A stretch of DNA of 64,000 nucleotides from Marinobacter salexigens (GTDB lineage Bacteria; Pseudomonadota; Gammaproteobacteria; Pseudomonadales; Oleiphilaceae). Location of the stretch: contig NZ_NIHC01000003.1 in NCBI RefSeq assembly GCF_002806945.1, positions 186,001 to 250,000 on the forward strand, given 5' to 3'. Both the position numbers and the translations under genes were made by a program. Positions within the stretch are counted from its first letter, which is position 1. Every line of letters starts with the position of its first letter. Below are positions 37,217 to 47,027 of this stretch, piece by piece. The notes under the pieces were generated by a model, which saw only the letters and a program-made list of their open reading frames with translations, was not told where the DNA came from and did not search any database.

Positions 37217-39193
37217 ATGACAGCTCCGGGAAAACAGCCGCAAGGGTATATCAAGACCGCATTGATCGCCGGTTTGCTTTGCGCCGGAATGTTTACAGCC
37301 ATAGTCTATGGTGCATTGAGGTATCAGGCGGATGAGCAGCTTGCAGATCTGAAAGTTGCTGAGCAGGCAAGGGTCAGGCTTGCCTCCGGTTTACTCACCC
37401 AAAAGTATAACTATGCCGCAAGTGATCTGCGGACGGTTTCAGAACTGCCGGCGACCGAGGCATTCATCAAAACCCGCAACGAGCTTCAGAAAGAGCGGCT
37501 AAAACAGGTTTTTCGCGTTCTGCTTGAGCAAAAAGAATTCTACAGCCAAATCCGTTTTCTCGACAGCTCAGGTGCGGAACTGATCAGGCTGGACTATAAA
37601 TCAGGTCGCAGCCTGGTGACTCCTGAAGATCAGCTTCAGACTAAAAGCACCCGCTATTACTTTACCGGCACCATGGCAAGGCCTGAAGGTGACGTGTACG
37701 TTTCCCCTCTCGACCTGAATGTTGAAAACGGAAAGGTTGAGGCTCCCTACCTCCCCATGATTCGATTTGGCGTGCCGGTTTTTGATGAGCTTGGCCAAAA
37801 GCAAGGTGCCCTTATCCTCAACATGAAAGGGCAGTCGCTTCTGGACATCTTCAGGCAGAGCATGGGTGAATCCTACCCGGCATTTTTGCTGAACAGTGAT
37901 GGAGGCGTGTTATCTGGCCCCGATGAGCATAACGAGTGGGGCTTCATGTTTGGCCTTCCGTCGGCATTTAAGCGTGACTACCCGCAGGCATGGCAGCAGA
38001 TGGCGCAAAACGAAAGTGGCCATGTTGAAACGCCGGCCGGCCTGTTCGTGTTTGAAACGGTTCGCCCACTTCAAGGGTTGGATTCATCAGCTGGCAGCGA
38101 CGATTACTATTGGAAAGCCGTTGCGTTTTTGCCTCACAGCAGACTGCCAGTTAACGCACTTTTTGTGCACCCATGGGTTGTTGGCTTTTATCTGATTGGC
38201 GTTGTGCTGATTTTCGTGGCGGTATTCTATTTCCAGTTTTCCCGGCACAAGCGCCGTGAGCTCAGGCGTGAAAACGCTCAGCAGGCACGGCGTTTCTGGA
38301 AAATCTCCAGCGTGCTGGGCGATGGCCTGATCGTAATGGATGGCGAGGGTGTTGTTACCTATATCAACCCGGAGGCTGAGCGTATTCTGGGCTGGAGCTC
38401 TGAGGAACTCGTTACCAAACAAGGCCATGACGTATTCCACGTGCATGAGGGGGATGAGTCCACCTGTGCCATCCTGAACGTAATGAACACCCGCGAGCTC
38501 TACCGCAGCAAAGATGAGGAGTTTCGCCGTAAAGATAATGCAACCATCCCGGTGATCCTCAATGCTGCGCCCCTGACCAGCGATACCGGCGATGAAGGTG
38601 TGGTGATCTCATTCCAGGATTTTTCCGAGATCAAAAAATACCAGGAAAAAATTCAAACCCTCGCTTATCAGGATATTTTGACAGGCCTCCCTAATCGTCG
38701 GGCGCTGGACGACAGGCTGAGCCTGGCCATTGCCCTCTCAAGACGCCACTCCCGCTATCTTGGGCTGATGTTCCTGGATCTTGACCACTTCAAAGAAGTG
38801 AACGACACCCTTGGTCACGATGCCGGTGATAGTCTCTTGAAAGAAATAGGGGCAAGGCTGAAGAACAGTGTTCGAGAGACAGATACAGTGGCGCGCATGG
38901 GCGGGGATGAATTTATCGTGCTGCTGCCGGAAATCTCCTCACCGGAAAGCGCTATAACCGTGGCTGAAAAAATAATAGAAACGGTTGCAGAGCCTGTTTA
39001 CTTGCCGGAAGGGGTTGGGCGGGTGAGTGTGAGTATCGGAATCGTGGTGGCTCGCGGTGCCGGTATTACCAATGAGGGCCTCATGCAAAGTGCTGATGCA
39101 GCCATGTATGAGGCAAAGCGGGCGGGCAAGAACCGGTACTTTATCCGGGAGCACTCACTCCTTGTTGATGAAGGTAAAGGCGGAAGTTACTGA
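37217..39193 (+). CDS. Diguanylate cyclase with periplasmic sensor, PAS and GGDEF
   Basis: A 658-residue inner-membrane enzyme. First membrane helix at about 14-33, a periplasmic dCache-like domain (about 40-305), second helix (about 315-340), PAS (about 365-475) and GGDEF (about 485-645). The active site is intact (GGDEF at 562-566) and an RxxD inhibitory site (RETD) lies five residues before it, so it should make c-di-GMP and be product-inhibited. It probably shares a transcript with the upstream HD-GYP gene. Confidence 0.93.
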   Translation: MTAPGKQPQGYIKTALIAGLLCAGMFTAIVYGALRYQADEQLADLKVAEQARVRLASGLLTQKYNYAASDLRTVSELPATEAFIKTRNELQKERLKQVFRVLLEQKEFYSQIRFLDSSGAELIRLDYKSGRSLVTPEDQLQTKSTRYYFTGTMARPEGDVYVSPLDLNVENGKVEAPYLPMIRFGVPVFDELGQKQGALILNMKGQSLLDIFRQSMGESYPAFLLNSDGGVLSGPDEHNEWGFMFGLPSAFKRDYPQAWQQMAQNESGHVETPAGLFVFETVRPLQGLDSSAGSDDYYWKAVAFLPHSRLPVNALFVHPWVVGFYLIGVVLIFVAVFYFQFSRHKRRELRRENAQQARRFWKISSVLGDGLIVMDGEGVVTYINPEAERILGWSSEELVTKQGHDVFHVHEGDESTCAILNVMNTRELYRSKDEEFRRKDNATIPVILNAAPLTSDTGDEGVVISFQDFSEIKKYQEKIQTLAYQDILTGLPNRRALDDRLSLAIALSRRHSRYLGLMFLDLDHFKEVNDTLGHDAGDSLLKEIGARLKNSVRETDTVARMGGDEFIVLLPEISSPESAITVAEKIIETVAEPVYLPEGVGRVSVSIGIVVARGAGITNEGLMQSADAAMYEAKRAGKNRYFIREHSLLVDEGKGGSY

Positions 39194-39308
39194 TAGTATT
39201 GAATTGTTGTTCACTCTTTAAGGGGGGTGAGTTAGCTGCAAATGTTTTACACATCGGCGTTCCTGTACCAGATTGAAGTTATGACACAGGTACGAAGGGA
39301 CGAATGAA

Positions 39309-40862
39309 GTGAGAAAAAACTTACCAGTCACGGACACGGAATTTACCTTCCAAGAGCATCAAAAACTCATATCATCGACAGACCTGAGCGGTGAAATACG
39401 CCACTGCAATCAAGCGTTTGTTGAGGTGAGCGGGTTTACCCGGGAAGAGCTTGTTGGCCAGCCCCATAATATTGTGCGCCACCCGGATATGCCTCCCGAA
39501 GCCTATAAAAATCTATGGTCGCACCTGAAGGCTGGCACACCCTGGATGGGAATGGTCAAAAATCGCCGTAAAAACGGTGATTATTATTGGGTGAGTGCCT
39601 ACATAACACCCGTTACTGAAAACGGCGAGGTTGTGGGTTATGAATCCGTCAGATCCTGCCCTTCCAGAGACGATATCCAACGCGCTGAAAAGCATTACGC
39701 CAGAATTCGCCAAGGCAAAACTCAAGTATCGGCTTTTAAGAAAATCTTACCGGAATCCCTGTTTTTAGCGTTTGTTATAGCTTTGGCAGTACTCTCTTTC
39801 CTTGCCGGCAAAGCGATTGTTGCACAGGCTATCCTTCTATTTGGCCTGATCGTATACACGCTTTGGATGCGCCGCTCCCGTCGCCAACTAATAAGCTCAG
39901 TCATGCAGCTCCTTGAGAAGAGCTTCACCGACGACCTTGCCGCACGCAGTTACACCGATGACGATCTTGAATCCGGGCGTATGAAGGTCGCCATAATGGC
40001 CCAAAAAGCCCATCTGGACGCCGTACTAACCCGCTTGGAAGAAACCGCAGGAGAGGTGAAAGCCGGCGCTGAGCAAGGGCTTGAGGTGACTTACGAATCC
40101 CATGAAGCACTCAGAAAACAACAGGCAGAAATCAGTAGCGTTGCGACATCGGTGCACGAGGTATCCCAGACCATAACCGAAGTGTCTTCCAATGTTCAGA
40201 GCACCGCCCATCAAGCAGAAGAATCCCGCGGGCGGGCCGACCGCGGTGCCAGTGTGATCAAAACCACCAGAGAAGCGATCGAAGCGCTACAAGCCACCGT
40301 GCACAGCATCAGCGAATCCGTGAGCCAGCTGGCCTCAGAAACACAACGAATTGCCAGCGTTGCCAGGATTATTGAAGAAATTGCCGAACAGACCAACCTT
40401 CTGGCGCTGAATGCCGCCATTGAAGCGGCAAGGGCTGGTGAATACGGCCGCGGCTTCGCGGTGGTAGCCGATGAGGTGCGGAGCCTGGCCAGGCGCACCC
40501 AGGATTCAACCCGGGAAATTCACGAAATTATTGAGGCCCTGCTGTCGAGATCGTCCATCTCGGTTAAAGCTACAGATGAAGGAAAAAAATCAGCCGACAG
40601 CGGCCTTACCCATATGCTGGAAGCAGAAACCACACTTGGCCAGATAACCGAATCGGTTGGCACCATTGCTGAAATGTCGATACAGATGGCGGCAGCCATA
40701 GAAGAGCAGGCCCAGGTGTTCGATCAGATAAACGAGCAGGTTGAACACATCGCAAGCCTGGGCACTGACAGCCTGCACAAAGGGGATGTGGCCATAAACC
40801 GGGTTCAGCGGGTGGAAGGCATAGCGGGTGAACTGCACGAGCTTGTTGTTCGCTTTAAATAA
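39309..40862 (+). CDS. Aer-like methyl-accepting chemotaxis protein with N-terminal PAS
   Basis: A 517-residue chemoreceptor. The PAS domain (about 10-115; [20 protein letters not shown], then [17 protein letters not shown]) is of the FAD-binding Aer kind, suggesting redox or oxygen sensing. Two hydrophobic stretches (about 148-180) anchor it without a periplasmic domain. The signalling tip shows [20 protein letters not shown] then [18 protein letters not shown]. The start is GTG with AAGGGA upstream. No che genes are in the window. Confidence 0.93.
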   Translation: MRKNLPVTDTEFTFQEHQKLISSTDLSGEIRHCNQAFVEVSGFTREELVGQPHNIVRHPDMPPEAYKNLWSHLKAGTPWMGMVKNRRKNGDYYWVSAYITPVTENGEVVGYESVRSCPSRDDIQRAEKHYARIRQGKTQVSAFKKILPESLFLAFVIALAVLSFLAGKAIVAQAILLFGLIVYTLWMRRSRRQLISSVMQLLEKSFTDDLAARSYTDDDLESGRMKVAIMAQKAHLDAVLTRLEETAGEVKAGAEQGLEVTYESHEALRKQQAEISSVATSVHEVSQTITEVSSNVQSTAHQAEESRGRADRGASVIKTTREAIEALQATVHSISESVSQLASETQRIASVARIIEEIAEQTNLLALNAAIEAARAGEYGRGFAVVADEVRSLARRTQDSTREIHEIIEALLSRSSISVKATDEGKKSADSGLTHMLEAETTLGQITESVGTIAEMSIQMAAAIEEQAQVFDQINEQVEHIASLGTDSLHKGDVAINRVQRVEGIAGELHELVVRFK

Positions 40863-40954
40863 GTAGCCGTTCTAATAGTTGTACTGGTGGTTTGTATTTG
40901 TAAAACAGTTGCTTATATTGTTCGTTATCGCCAATAAAAAGAGCCTTGCCCGGC

Positions 40955-41584
40955 ATGAGCCAATCGGTTGCCTATTACAACGCCCATGCCCAGGCGTTTC
41001 TGGATGAAACGCTGCATGTAGACATGACGGCGCTGTACGAAGCATTTTTGCCACACCTCCCGGAAAATGCCCACATACTTGATGCTGGCTGCGGCTCTGG
41101 CCGGGATTCCCGGGAATTTCTGGCCCGGGGCTATCGCGTAACCGCGTTTGATGCCTCTGAGAAACTGGCCGGGCTTGCATCCAAAGCCATCAACCACCCC
41201 GTATCCGTTCGCAGCTTTGATGAGGTTAACGAGTTTCAGGTTTATGATGGCGTCTGGGCCTGCGCAAGCTTGCTCCATCTCCCACGCCAGCAAATACCCC
41301 ACGCACTCACCCGCCTTTGGCAGGCTTTAAAACCCGGTGGCCTTTTGTACCTCAGTTTTAAACAGGGTGAAGAGGAACGCGAACGCAATGGAAGACACTT
41401 TACCGATGCAACCGAAATTGAGCTTGAACGCTGGGCAAATGCTCTGCCGGGGTTGGAGAAGATAACCACCTGGCAAACAGCAGATCGCAGGCCGGGGCGG
41501 GATGAGTATTGGGTGAATGGGGTTTTTCACAAGCGTGGTCTTATCGATCCCGTCACAGATATTGATGCCAAGTTTTCGATTTAA
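40955..41584 (+). CDS. Class I SAM-dependent methyltransferase
   Basis: A 209-residue Rossmann-fold methyltransferase with motif I ILDAGCGSGRDS and later ALKPGGLLYLSFK. The type resembles small UbiE/tellurite-like methylases; the substrate is unknown. The ATG at 40955 is chosen over an in-frame TTG three codons before it. It is the last ordinary-composition gene before the AT-rich defence block. Confidence 0.85.
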   Translation: MSQSVAYYNAHAQAFLDETLHVDMTALYEAFLPHLPENAHILDAGCGSGRDSREFLARGYRVTAFDASEKLAGLASKAINHPVSVRSFDEVNEFQVYDGVWACASLLHLPRQQIPHALTRLWQALKPGGLLYLSFKQGEEERERNGRHFTDATEIELERWANALPGLEKITTWQTADRRPGRDEYWVNGVFHKRGLIDPVTDIDAKFSI

Positions 41585-41837
41585 AGTTAATGCGTATGGG
41601 AAAGTGTAGTGCCGTTGTGTCCGGTAACTATTTGTTACTAAAGACTAAGGTTGAGATACACACATAGCTTGGAACGGGATCGTTTATCAAGCAGTATTGG
41701 TTTGCCGAGAGAGTTTTGATGCCCGTGTGTCTAGGGGATGGAGAACTTTAAATCAATGTATCACGCGTTGGTTAGATCTTAGAGAGGACGTACCGGCACT
41801 CCTCCCTCGACTAAGTACGAGTAGGATAAATGAGACT
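41585..41837 (+). promoter_or_regulatory. Upstream region of the GHKL-Z1 operon with a palindrome
   Basis: These 253 bases hold no convincing gene (the open frame from 41697 begins with TTG and lacks protein-like character). A perfect inverted repeat GTAAC-TATTT-GTTAC lies at 41624-41638 and a possible promoter TTGTTA (about 41632), 17-base spacer, GATACA follows. The repeat overlaps the candidate -35 and could be an operator. Confidence 0.35.
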
Positions 41838-43346
41838 ATGGAACGAGTTGCAGGCAAAAAAGCGTATCCGGTACGAGAAGTTGATGCTGCACCCTATGCT
41901 GCGGCCTTGATTGAAGGTCACAGGGACTTTGGGTACAGCCTCGAAACTGCGTTGGCAGATGTTATTGATAACTCAATATCTGCTGGAGCAAAAACTATTC
42001 AGTTAATCGCCAGCACTGCAGTTGAGAAGCCTGTAATAGCCTTAGCGGACAATGGTTCTGGTATGTCTGAAACAGAACTTATAGAGGCCATGCGGCTTGG
42101 CTCAAAGAATCCCAAGGATGTTAGGGCCATCGATGATCTGGGGCGTTTCGGGCTTGGACTTAAAAGCGCTAGCTTTTCCCAGTGCCGAAGTTTGACAGTT
42201 TTGACTCGCAAAAACGGAAAAGTATCATGCGCGCGCTGGGATCTTGACCGCATATCTCGACGCAACGATTGGTCTCTTGAGCTAATTGATCATCCTGAGA
42301 GCACTGTTGGCTATGAGCTATTGAGCGAGACAGGTACGGTAGTTATCTGGGAAAAGCTTGATCGCCTGATAGATGGTTTTGGTGAAGATCGCCCTAAACG
42401 TACCAGCTACATGAACGCTGAGCTAGGAAGAGCAGAACGTCACCTTCGACTGGTTTTCCATAGGTTTCTGGAAGGGCGGAATCCAAAGCTTACTTTGTTT
42501 CTCAACGACCGGGAGCTCAAGCCTATAGATCCAATGGCTGCATCTCATCCTGCTACTCAAAAAGACCCCGAAGAAGTCCTCCAGCTTAGCAAAGGTAATG
42601 TTCGTATTCGCTGTTACACGCTGCCTCACCACAAAAAAATAACACGTGATGAGTGGGAAGAAACGGGTGGGCCAGAGGGCTATCTCAAATCTCAGGGGCT
42701 CTATATATACCGGGAAAATCGATTAATTATTGCTGGTGGGTGGCTTGGGCTGGCTCGCCAAACGGAGCTCACAAAATTGTGTCGGATAGCAGTAGACATT
42801 CCAAACACGATGGATGCTGAGTGGAAAATTGATGTCAAGAAGGCCTCTGCTCAACTGCCTCCCCTTGTAAGGGAGCGGCTTAAAAAGGTGGTAGAGCGTT
42901 TTGTTGGAACTTCAAAACGCACCTATCGCAGGCGTGGCCAAAAGTTAGTGGACGAAACCAAGCACCCCATTTGGACTCGTGTCCAACAGGATGGTGAGAT
43001 TTCCTTTCGGCCTAATTTGGATCATCCAGTATTCAAGGCATATTCAGATAAGCTTCCGGAGGGCTTGCGTGACGGCTTTAAACGATGTTTGCGTCTTGTT
43101 GGTTCAGGTTTACCGGTTGAAACTTTGCACGCGGAACTGGTAGGTAACGCGGAGATGGTTGTGGCTGATGAGGCAGGTGAAGAGGATCTGAGGCAGATGG
43201 TCTACGCGACAGCTGATGCTCTTATCCGCAATGGTGTGGAAGCTGATTCTCTTTCAGACACCTTACAAAGTCATCCTTTTCTCAGGTCAAACTGGTACGT
43301 AGCCAAACAGATAATTGAAGAGTATTTACGCGAGGGAAATGCATGA
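41838..43346 (+). CDS. GHKL ATPase, MORC/MutL-like (HATPase_c_3), defence operon gene 1
   Basis: A 502-residue protein with an N-terminal GHKL ATPase domain: DVIDNSISAG (N-box, Asn45), DNGSGM (Asp71-Gly75) and GRFGLGLKSASFSQC (lid, about 102-116). The rest (about 200-502) resembles the S5/transducer and C-terminal region of prokaryotic MORC/paraMORC proteins, with KVVERFVGTSKRTYRRRGQK. Such ATPases are predicted to reshape DNA or protein complexes in restriction-type systems. The ATG at 41838 is chosen because homology-like sequence starts there. It overlaps the Z1 gene by 4 bases. Composition is AT-richer than the flanking genes, suggesting transfer. Confidence 0.85.
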   Translation: MERVAGKKAYPVREVDAAPYAAALIEGHRDFGYSLETALADVIDNSISAGAKTIQLIASTAVEKPVIALADNGSGMSETELIEAMRLGSKNPKDVRAIDDLGRFGLGLKSASFSQCRSLTVLTRKNGKVSCARWDLDRISRRNDWSLELIDHPESTVGYELLSETGTVVIWEKLDRLIDGFGEDRPKRTSYMNAELGRAERHLRLVFHRFLEGRNPKLTLFLNDRELKPIDPMAASHPATQKDPEEVLQLSKGNVRIRCYTLPHHKKITRDEWEETGGPEGYLKSQGLYIYRENRLIIAGGWLGLARQTELTKLCRIAVDIPNTMDAEWKIDVKKASAQLPPLVRERLKKVVERFVGTSKRTYRRRGQKLVDETKHPIWTRVQQDGEISFRPNLDHPVFKAYSDKLPEGLRDGFKRCLRLVGSGLPVETLHAELVGNAEMVVADEAGEEDLRQMVYATADALIRNGVEADSLSDTLQSHPFLRSNWYVAKQIIEEYLREGNA

Positions 43347-46078
43347 GCGGCAGTAATTATGACCAGCTAATGAGTGTGGTTGAATCAGCTTTATTCAATC
43401 AGCCACGAAAAACCGAAGAGGAACTGCGGAGTTTAATTGAGGCGTTGGCGAATGCGGTCGCGCCGGAAATTGATGCTGAGGAAAGAGAGCGCCTTGCAAG
43501 AGAAGTTGAGGCAAAACAGGGCATCAAAGCCGGATTGGGGGCAGTAGTAGATGGAGATGATTTTGAGCCTTGGCTAGACGACGCAAAAGCGTCCATAGAA
43601 CCTTTCTATTGGCACCGGTATCAAAAGTTACTATTACAGAATGGGTTGCCTCGAGACGTCGTCACATCAACGGATAAGGTTACCGACAAAATACTCGGCC
43701 GATTGGGGAACCCTAGGAAACAGGTAGCTTGGGACAGGCGGGGAATGGTTGTTGGCCACGTCCAGAGCGGAAAAACTGCGAACTACACCGGCCTTATTTG
43801 TAAGGCTGCAGACGCTGGGTATCGTTTGATCATAGTAATTGCAGGTATTCATAACAATTTGAGAAACCAGACCCAGGCCAGAATCGATGAAGGGTTTATT
43901 GGCAGGGATACCGGCCGAGTCCAAGAAAAGGGAAAAGGGGGCGCTCGGTACACAGTAGGCGTTGGACAATTTGACCCTAACAGAACGCCGGTAAGTCTGA
44001 CGAATACTTTGAGAGACTTTAATAAGGAAACTGCGTCAACTAATACTAGTGAAATAGATTCATATAAAGTTCCTGTTGTTCTTGTTATTAAAAAAAACCA
44101 CCGAACACTTGCGAACCTTCTTGATTGGCTGCGAGATAATAGCACAAGAGGTGATCGGGAGATGATTGATCAGCCCATGATTCTAATTGATGATGAGGCT
44201 GATAATGCTTCGATAAATACCGGATACAATAAAAAGTTGGTGACCAAGATTAATAGCCAAATCCGTGACTTGTTGAGTATGTTCCACCGAAGCTGCTATG
44301 TCGGATACACTGCAACTCCTTTTGCTAATATCTTCATCGATCCAGATCAAGATGACGAAATGTTCAATGAAGACCTGTTTCCCAGAGATTTCATCATCGG
44401 TCTTGATGCACCGACAAATTATTTTGGACCACGTAAACTATTTATTGATGGCATACCGGAGGAAGGCGAACCAGTCTGGCTAAGATACATAACGGATAAT
44501 GAGGACATTCTTCCGGTAAAGCACAAAATTGATCATCAATTAGATAGCCTGCCTGATTCTTTGATAAAGGCTGTACGAACCTTCTTGCTAGCGCGAGTAA
44601 TCAGAAATCTTCGCGGCCATGCATCTTCCCATTGTTCAATGTTAGTGAACGCCAGTCGATTTACTGATGTTCAGGGAAAGCTAAGAAATCGCATTCACGA
44701 AACACTTGAGTATGTAAAAAATGCGGCAAGAGTTAATGCCGCACGCGGAACTGCTGCTCTGGAAGACCCCGAGATTGCTGCTTTATATCATGTTTGGTTG
44801 CAAGAATACTCAGAAACTGAGTTCAGCTGGGACGTCATTCAGAAGAGTCTGTTAGAAAGTATAGCTTCTGCGAAGGTTGTTGAAGTTAACAGTAGAGCTA
44901 ATGATCTTGATTATTCTGCAGCAGGAGAAAGAGGTCAGACTGTTATTGCAGTCGGAGGTTTTTCGTTATCCCGGGGACTAACATTGGAGGGATTGACAGT
45001 CACCTGGTTTCTAAGAAATACAATGATGTATGACACCCTGATGCAAATGGGTCGCTGGTTTGGCTACAGAGGTGGGTACGAGGATTTGTGTCGTGTTTGG
45101 ATGCCACCAGAGGCGATCGATTGGTATGCATTCATAGCGAACGCTTCCGAAGAGCTTCACGAAGAACTGAAAATAATGGAGAAAGCAAAAGCAACGCCCA
45201 AAATGTTCGGGTTGGCAGTCAGGAGTCACCCAGCCTCTCTTCTGGTCACGGCTAGAAACAAGATGGGATCAGGGAGAAAAGTTACTACGATGGTAGGGCT
45301 CTCCAACCGGTTTATAGAAACCGCTAAGGTGAGCGTCACATCAGAGGATCTAACCGCGAACATGGCAATATCAAAATCCTTCGTCGGATATTTGATTGAT
45401 GGCGAACTTGAGCATGAAGTTACCGAGTGGGGGTACCTTTGGAGAGGAGTTCGTTGGGAGAGCATTGACCAGTTTTTGGCCGGCTGGCGAAATGCGGAAC
45501 AAAGTGTCACTACAGAAACTGGACCCGTCCGTAAATATATTCAGGCTCGAAGCGACGGGGAGCTCCAAAAATGGGATGTTCTGATTACATCAAAAAAATC
45601 TGGAGAGCCAGATTACTCCTTGGGTCTCCAGATTATACCTGCGGAACGAAAAGTCAGTATTAGCGACCCTAAACATGCTTATATGTCATTTAGTGGTAAA
45701 GGCATGAGGTTAGCGTCAAGAGGAATTGAAAAAGCCGGGCTTGCTCCTAGTGAGGCGCTTCAAGCGGAGGAAAGCTTTCGTTTGGCAAATAATAAAAACA
45801 AGGGTGATGTTGTGAATTATCCGGATAAAGCGTATCGCCAAATGAGAACCAAAGGGCTATTTATTCTGCATTTGGTTCAACCGAAAAAGCCTGCAGAAGA
45901 TTCACAGGCGAAGTATCGTGATTTGATACCGCAAGCACCTGTAGTCGGCTGGGGTATCAGTTTGCCAGTTTCATCCCGTCCGACTGAAAAAGTAGAGTAT
46001 GTTGTGAATACAGTCAGATATACCGAGTTGTTTGGGGATGAAGATGAGGATCAGGAGTCAGAATATGACGAGCCCTGA
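43343..46078 (+). CDS. Z1-domain superfamily II ATPase, defence operon gene 2
   Basis: A 911-residue helicase-like motor. Walker A is GHVQSGKT (138-145), Walker B ILIDDEADN (about 280-288), motif III-like YTATPFANIF (322-331), and motif VI QMGRWFGYR with Arg571. The Z1 family is usually found with MORC-like ATPases, nucleases and AIPR proteins in restriction-like clusters, as here. It starts in an ATGA overlap with gene 1. Part of it is extremely AT-rich (14 G/C of 60 bases at 44041-44100). DNA translocation or remodelling is inferred, not shown. Confidence 0.9.
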   Translation: MSGSNYDQLMSVVESALFNQPRKTEEELRSLIEALANAVAPEIDAEERERLAREVEAKQGIKAGLGAVVDGDDFEPWLDDAKASIEPFYWHRYQKLLLQNGLPRDVVTSTDKVTDKILGRLGNPRKQVAWDRRGMVVGHVQSGKTANYTGLICKAADAGYRLIIVIAGIHNNLRNQTQARIDEGFIGRDTGRVQEKGKGGARYTVGVGQFDPNRTPVSLTNTLRDFNKETASTNTSEIDSYKVPVVLVIKKNHRTLANLLDWLRDNSTRGDREMIDQPMILIDDEADNASINTGYNKKLVTKINSQIRDLLSMFHRSCYVGYTATPFANIFIDPDQDDEMFNEDLFPRDFIIGLDAPTNYFGPRKLFIDGIPEEGEPVWLRYITDNEDILPVKHKIDHQLDSLPDSLIKAVRTFLLARVIRNLRGHASSHCSMLVNASRFTDVQGKLRNRIHETLEYVKNAARVNAARGTAALEDPEIAALYHVWLQEYSETEFSWDVIQKSLLESIASAKVVEVNSRANDLDYSAAGERGQTVIAVGGFSLSRGLTLEGLTVTWFLRNTMMYDTLMQMGRWFGYRGGYEDLCRVWMPPEAIDWYAFIANASEELHEELKIMEKAKATPKMFGLAVRSHPASLLVTARNKMGSGRKVTTMVGLSNRFIETAKVSVTSEDLTANMAISKSFVGYLIDGELEHEVTEWGYLWRGVRWESIDQFLAGWRNAEQSVTTETGPVRKYIQARSDGELQKWDVLITSKKSGEPDYSLGLQIIPAERKVSISDPKHAYMSFSGKGMRLASRGIEKAGLAPSEALQAEESFRLANNKNKGDVVNYPDKAYRQMRTKGLFILHLVQPKKPAEDSQAKYRDLIPQAPVVGWGISLPVSSRPTEKVEYVVNTVRYTELFGDEDEDQESEYDEP

Positions 46079-47027
46079 TCCTTGGAGCAAACTGCCCCCG
46101 GATGAAGCCCGGCGAGTGAGTGCCACGGGGCAATTCGATTTTTTTTGGGTGACACTTGAGCTTGGTATGCCAGGCTTGATGTTGCGACTTCCGCAGTTGC
46201 CGGATCCTCTTCCCGAGCTTCCCAAATTAAAGAATCTCTCAGTTTGTTTTCGCACATCTGCTTCAGCTCCTGCTTTTGTTCTCGCTCTAAAAGAACAAAG
46301 TCAGGTAGAAATATTCGAAACGCTCTGTCGGGACGTTGTTTCTGCGTGTGAATCTGCTGACAGCATTGACCACGCCCTGAATAGGGCGATACAGCGCACC
46401 CGTCGATGGCACCATCTTCTCAGAGGTGGCAGTAGAGCTGGTTTGTCTATTGAGGAGCAGAGAGGGCTTGTGGGTGAGCTGGCGGTTCTCAGGGAACTTA
46501 TAGCCGGCCTGGGTCCGGAAGCTGCTATTGACGCATGGAAAGGGCCAAGTAGAGCTACGAAGGATTTCGAATTCATCGGAACTTGCATCGAGGTGAAGAC
46601 TCGTCGCGTTGCTGCCAAACCTTTTGTTTCAATCTCTTCAGCGGAGCAGTTGGCGGACGTTGAAGGCTGCCGGCTGTTTATGCGTATTGTTAATGTGGCG
46701 TCTGCAGTTACTCCTGTAGGGCAAAGCTTGCATGACCATGTAGAAATGACTGCTCAACTTTTCGCCGAAACCGTAACCGCTATCGATGATTGGGAAGTAG
46801 CTTTATATGATTATGGATATGATCCCGAAAATGACTATGGCGGGCGCCGCTGGCAATTGGGGGAAGTAAAAACTTATGAGGTAATAGACGACTTTCCGCG
46901 TATTGGTGTTCCGTTGCCACCTGGTATTGAAATGGTTAAATATGCATTGTCTATCGAAGCTTGCGCCAGATTTGAAAAAGAAATTGACCTAGTTGAAGTA
47001 ATCAGGGATGGATTGAAAAATGGATGA
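46065..47027 (+). CDS. PD-(D/E)XK motif protein (DUF4420 type), defence operon gene 3
   Basis: A 320-residue predicted nuclease. The catalytic pattern is Glu138 (RGLVGELAVL), Asp167 (RATKDFEF) and Glu176-x-Lys178 (CIEVKTRR), the core of the restriction-endonuclease fold. It overlaps the Z1 gene by 14 bases and the AIPR gene by 8. The ATG at 46065 has AGGAG 7-8 bases upstream. It is the most likely DNA-cleaving subunit of the system. Confidence 0.87.
   Translation: MTSPDPWSKLPPDEARRVSATGQFDFFWVTLELGMPGLMLRLPQLPDPLPELPKLKNLSVCFRTSASAPAFVLALKEQSQVEIFETLCRDVVSACESADSIDHALNRAIQRTRRWHHLLRGGSRAGLSIEEQRGLVGELAVLRELIAGLGPEAAIDAWKGPSRATKDFEFIGTCIEVKTRRVAAKPFVSISSAEQLADVEGCRLFMRIVNVASAVTPVGQSLHDHVEMTAQLFAETVTAIDDWEVALYDYGYDPENDYGGRRWQLGEVKTYEVIDDFPRIGVPLPPGIEMVKYALSIEACARFEKEIDLVEVIRDGLKNG

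Noticed and set aside
41697..41837. Upstream extension of the GHKL ATPase starting at TTG 41697
   Set aside because: The 47 extra residues have no conserved motif and the ATG at 41838 fits the family start.
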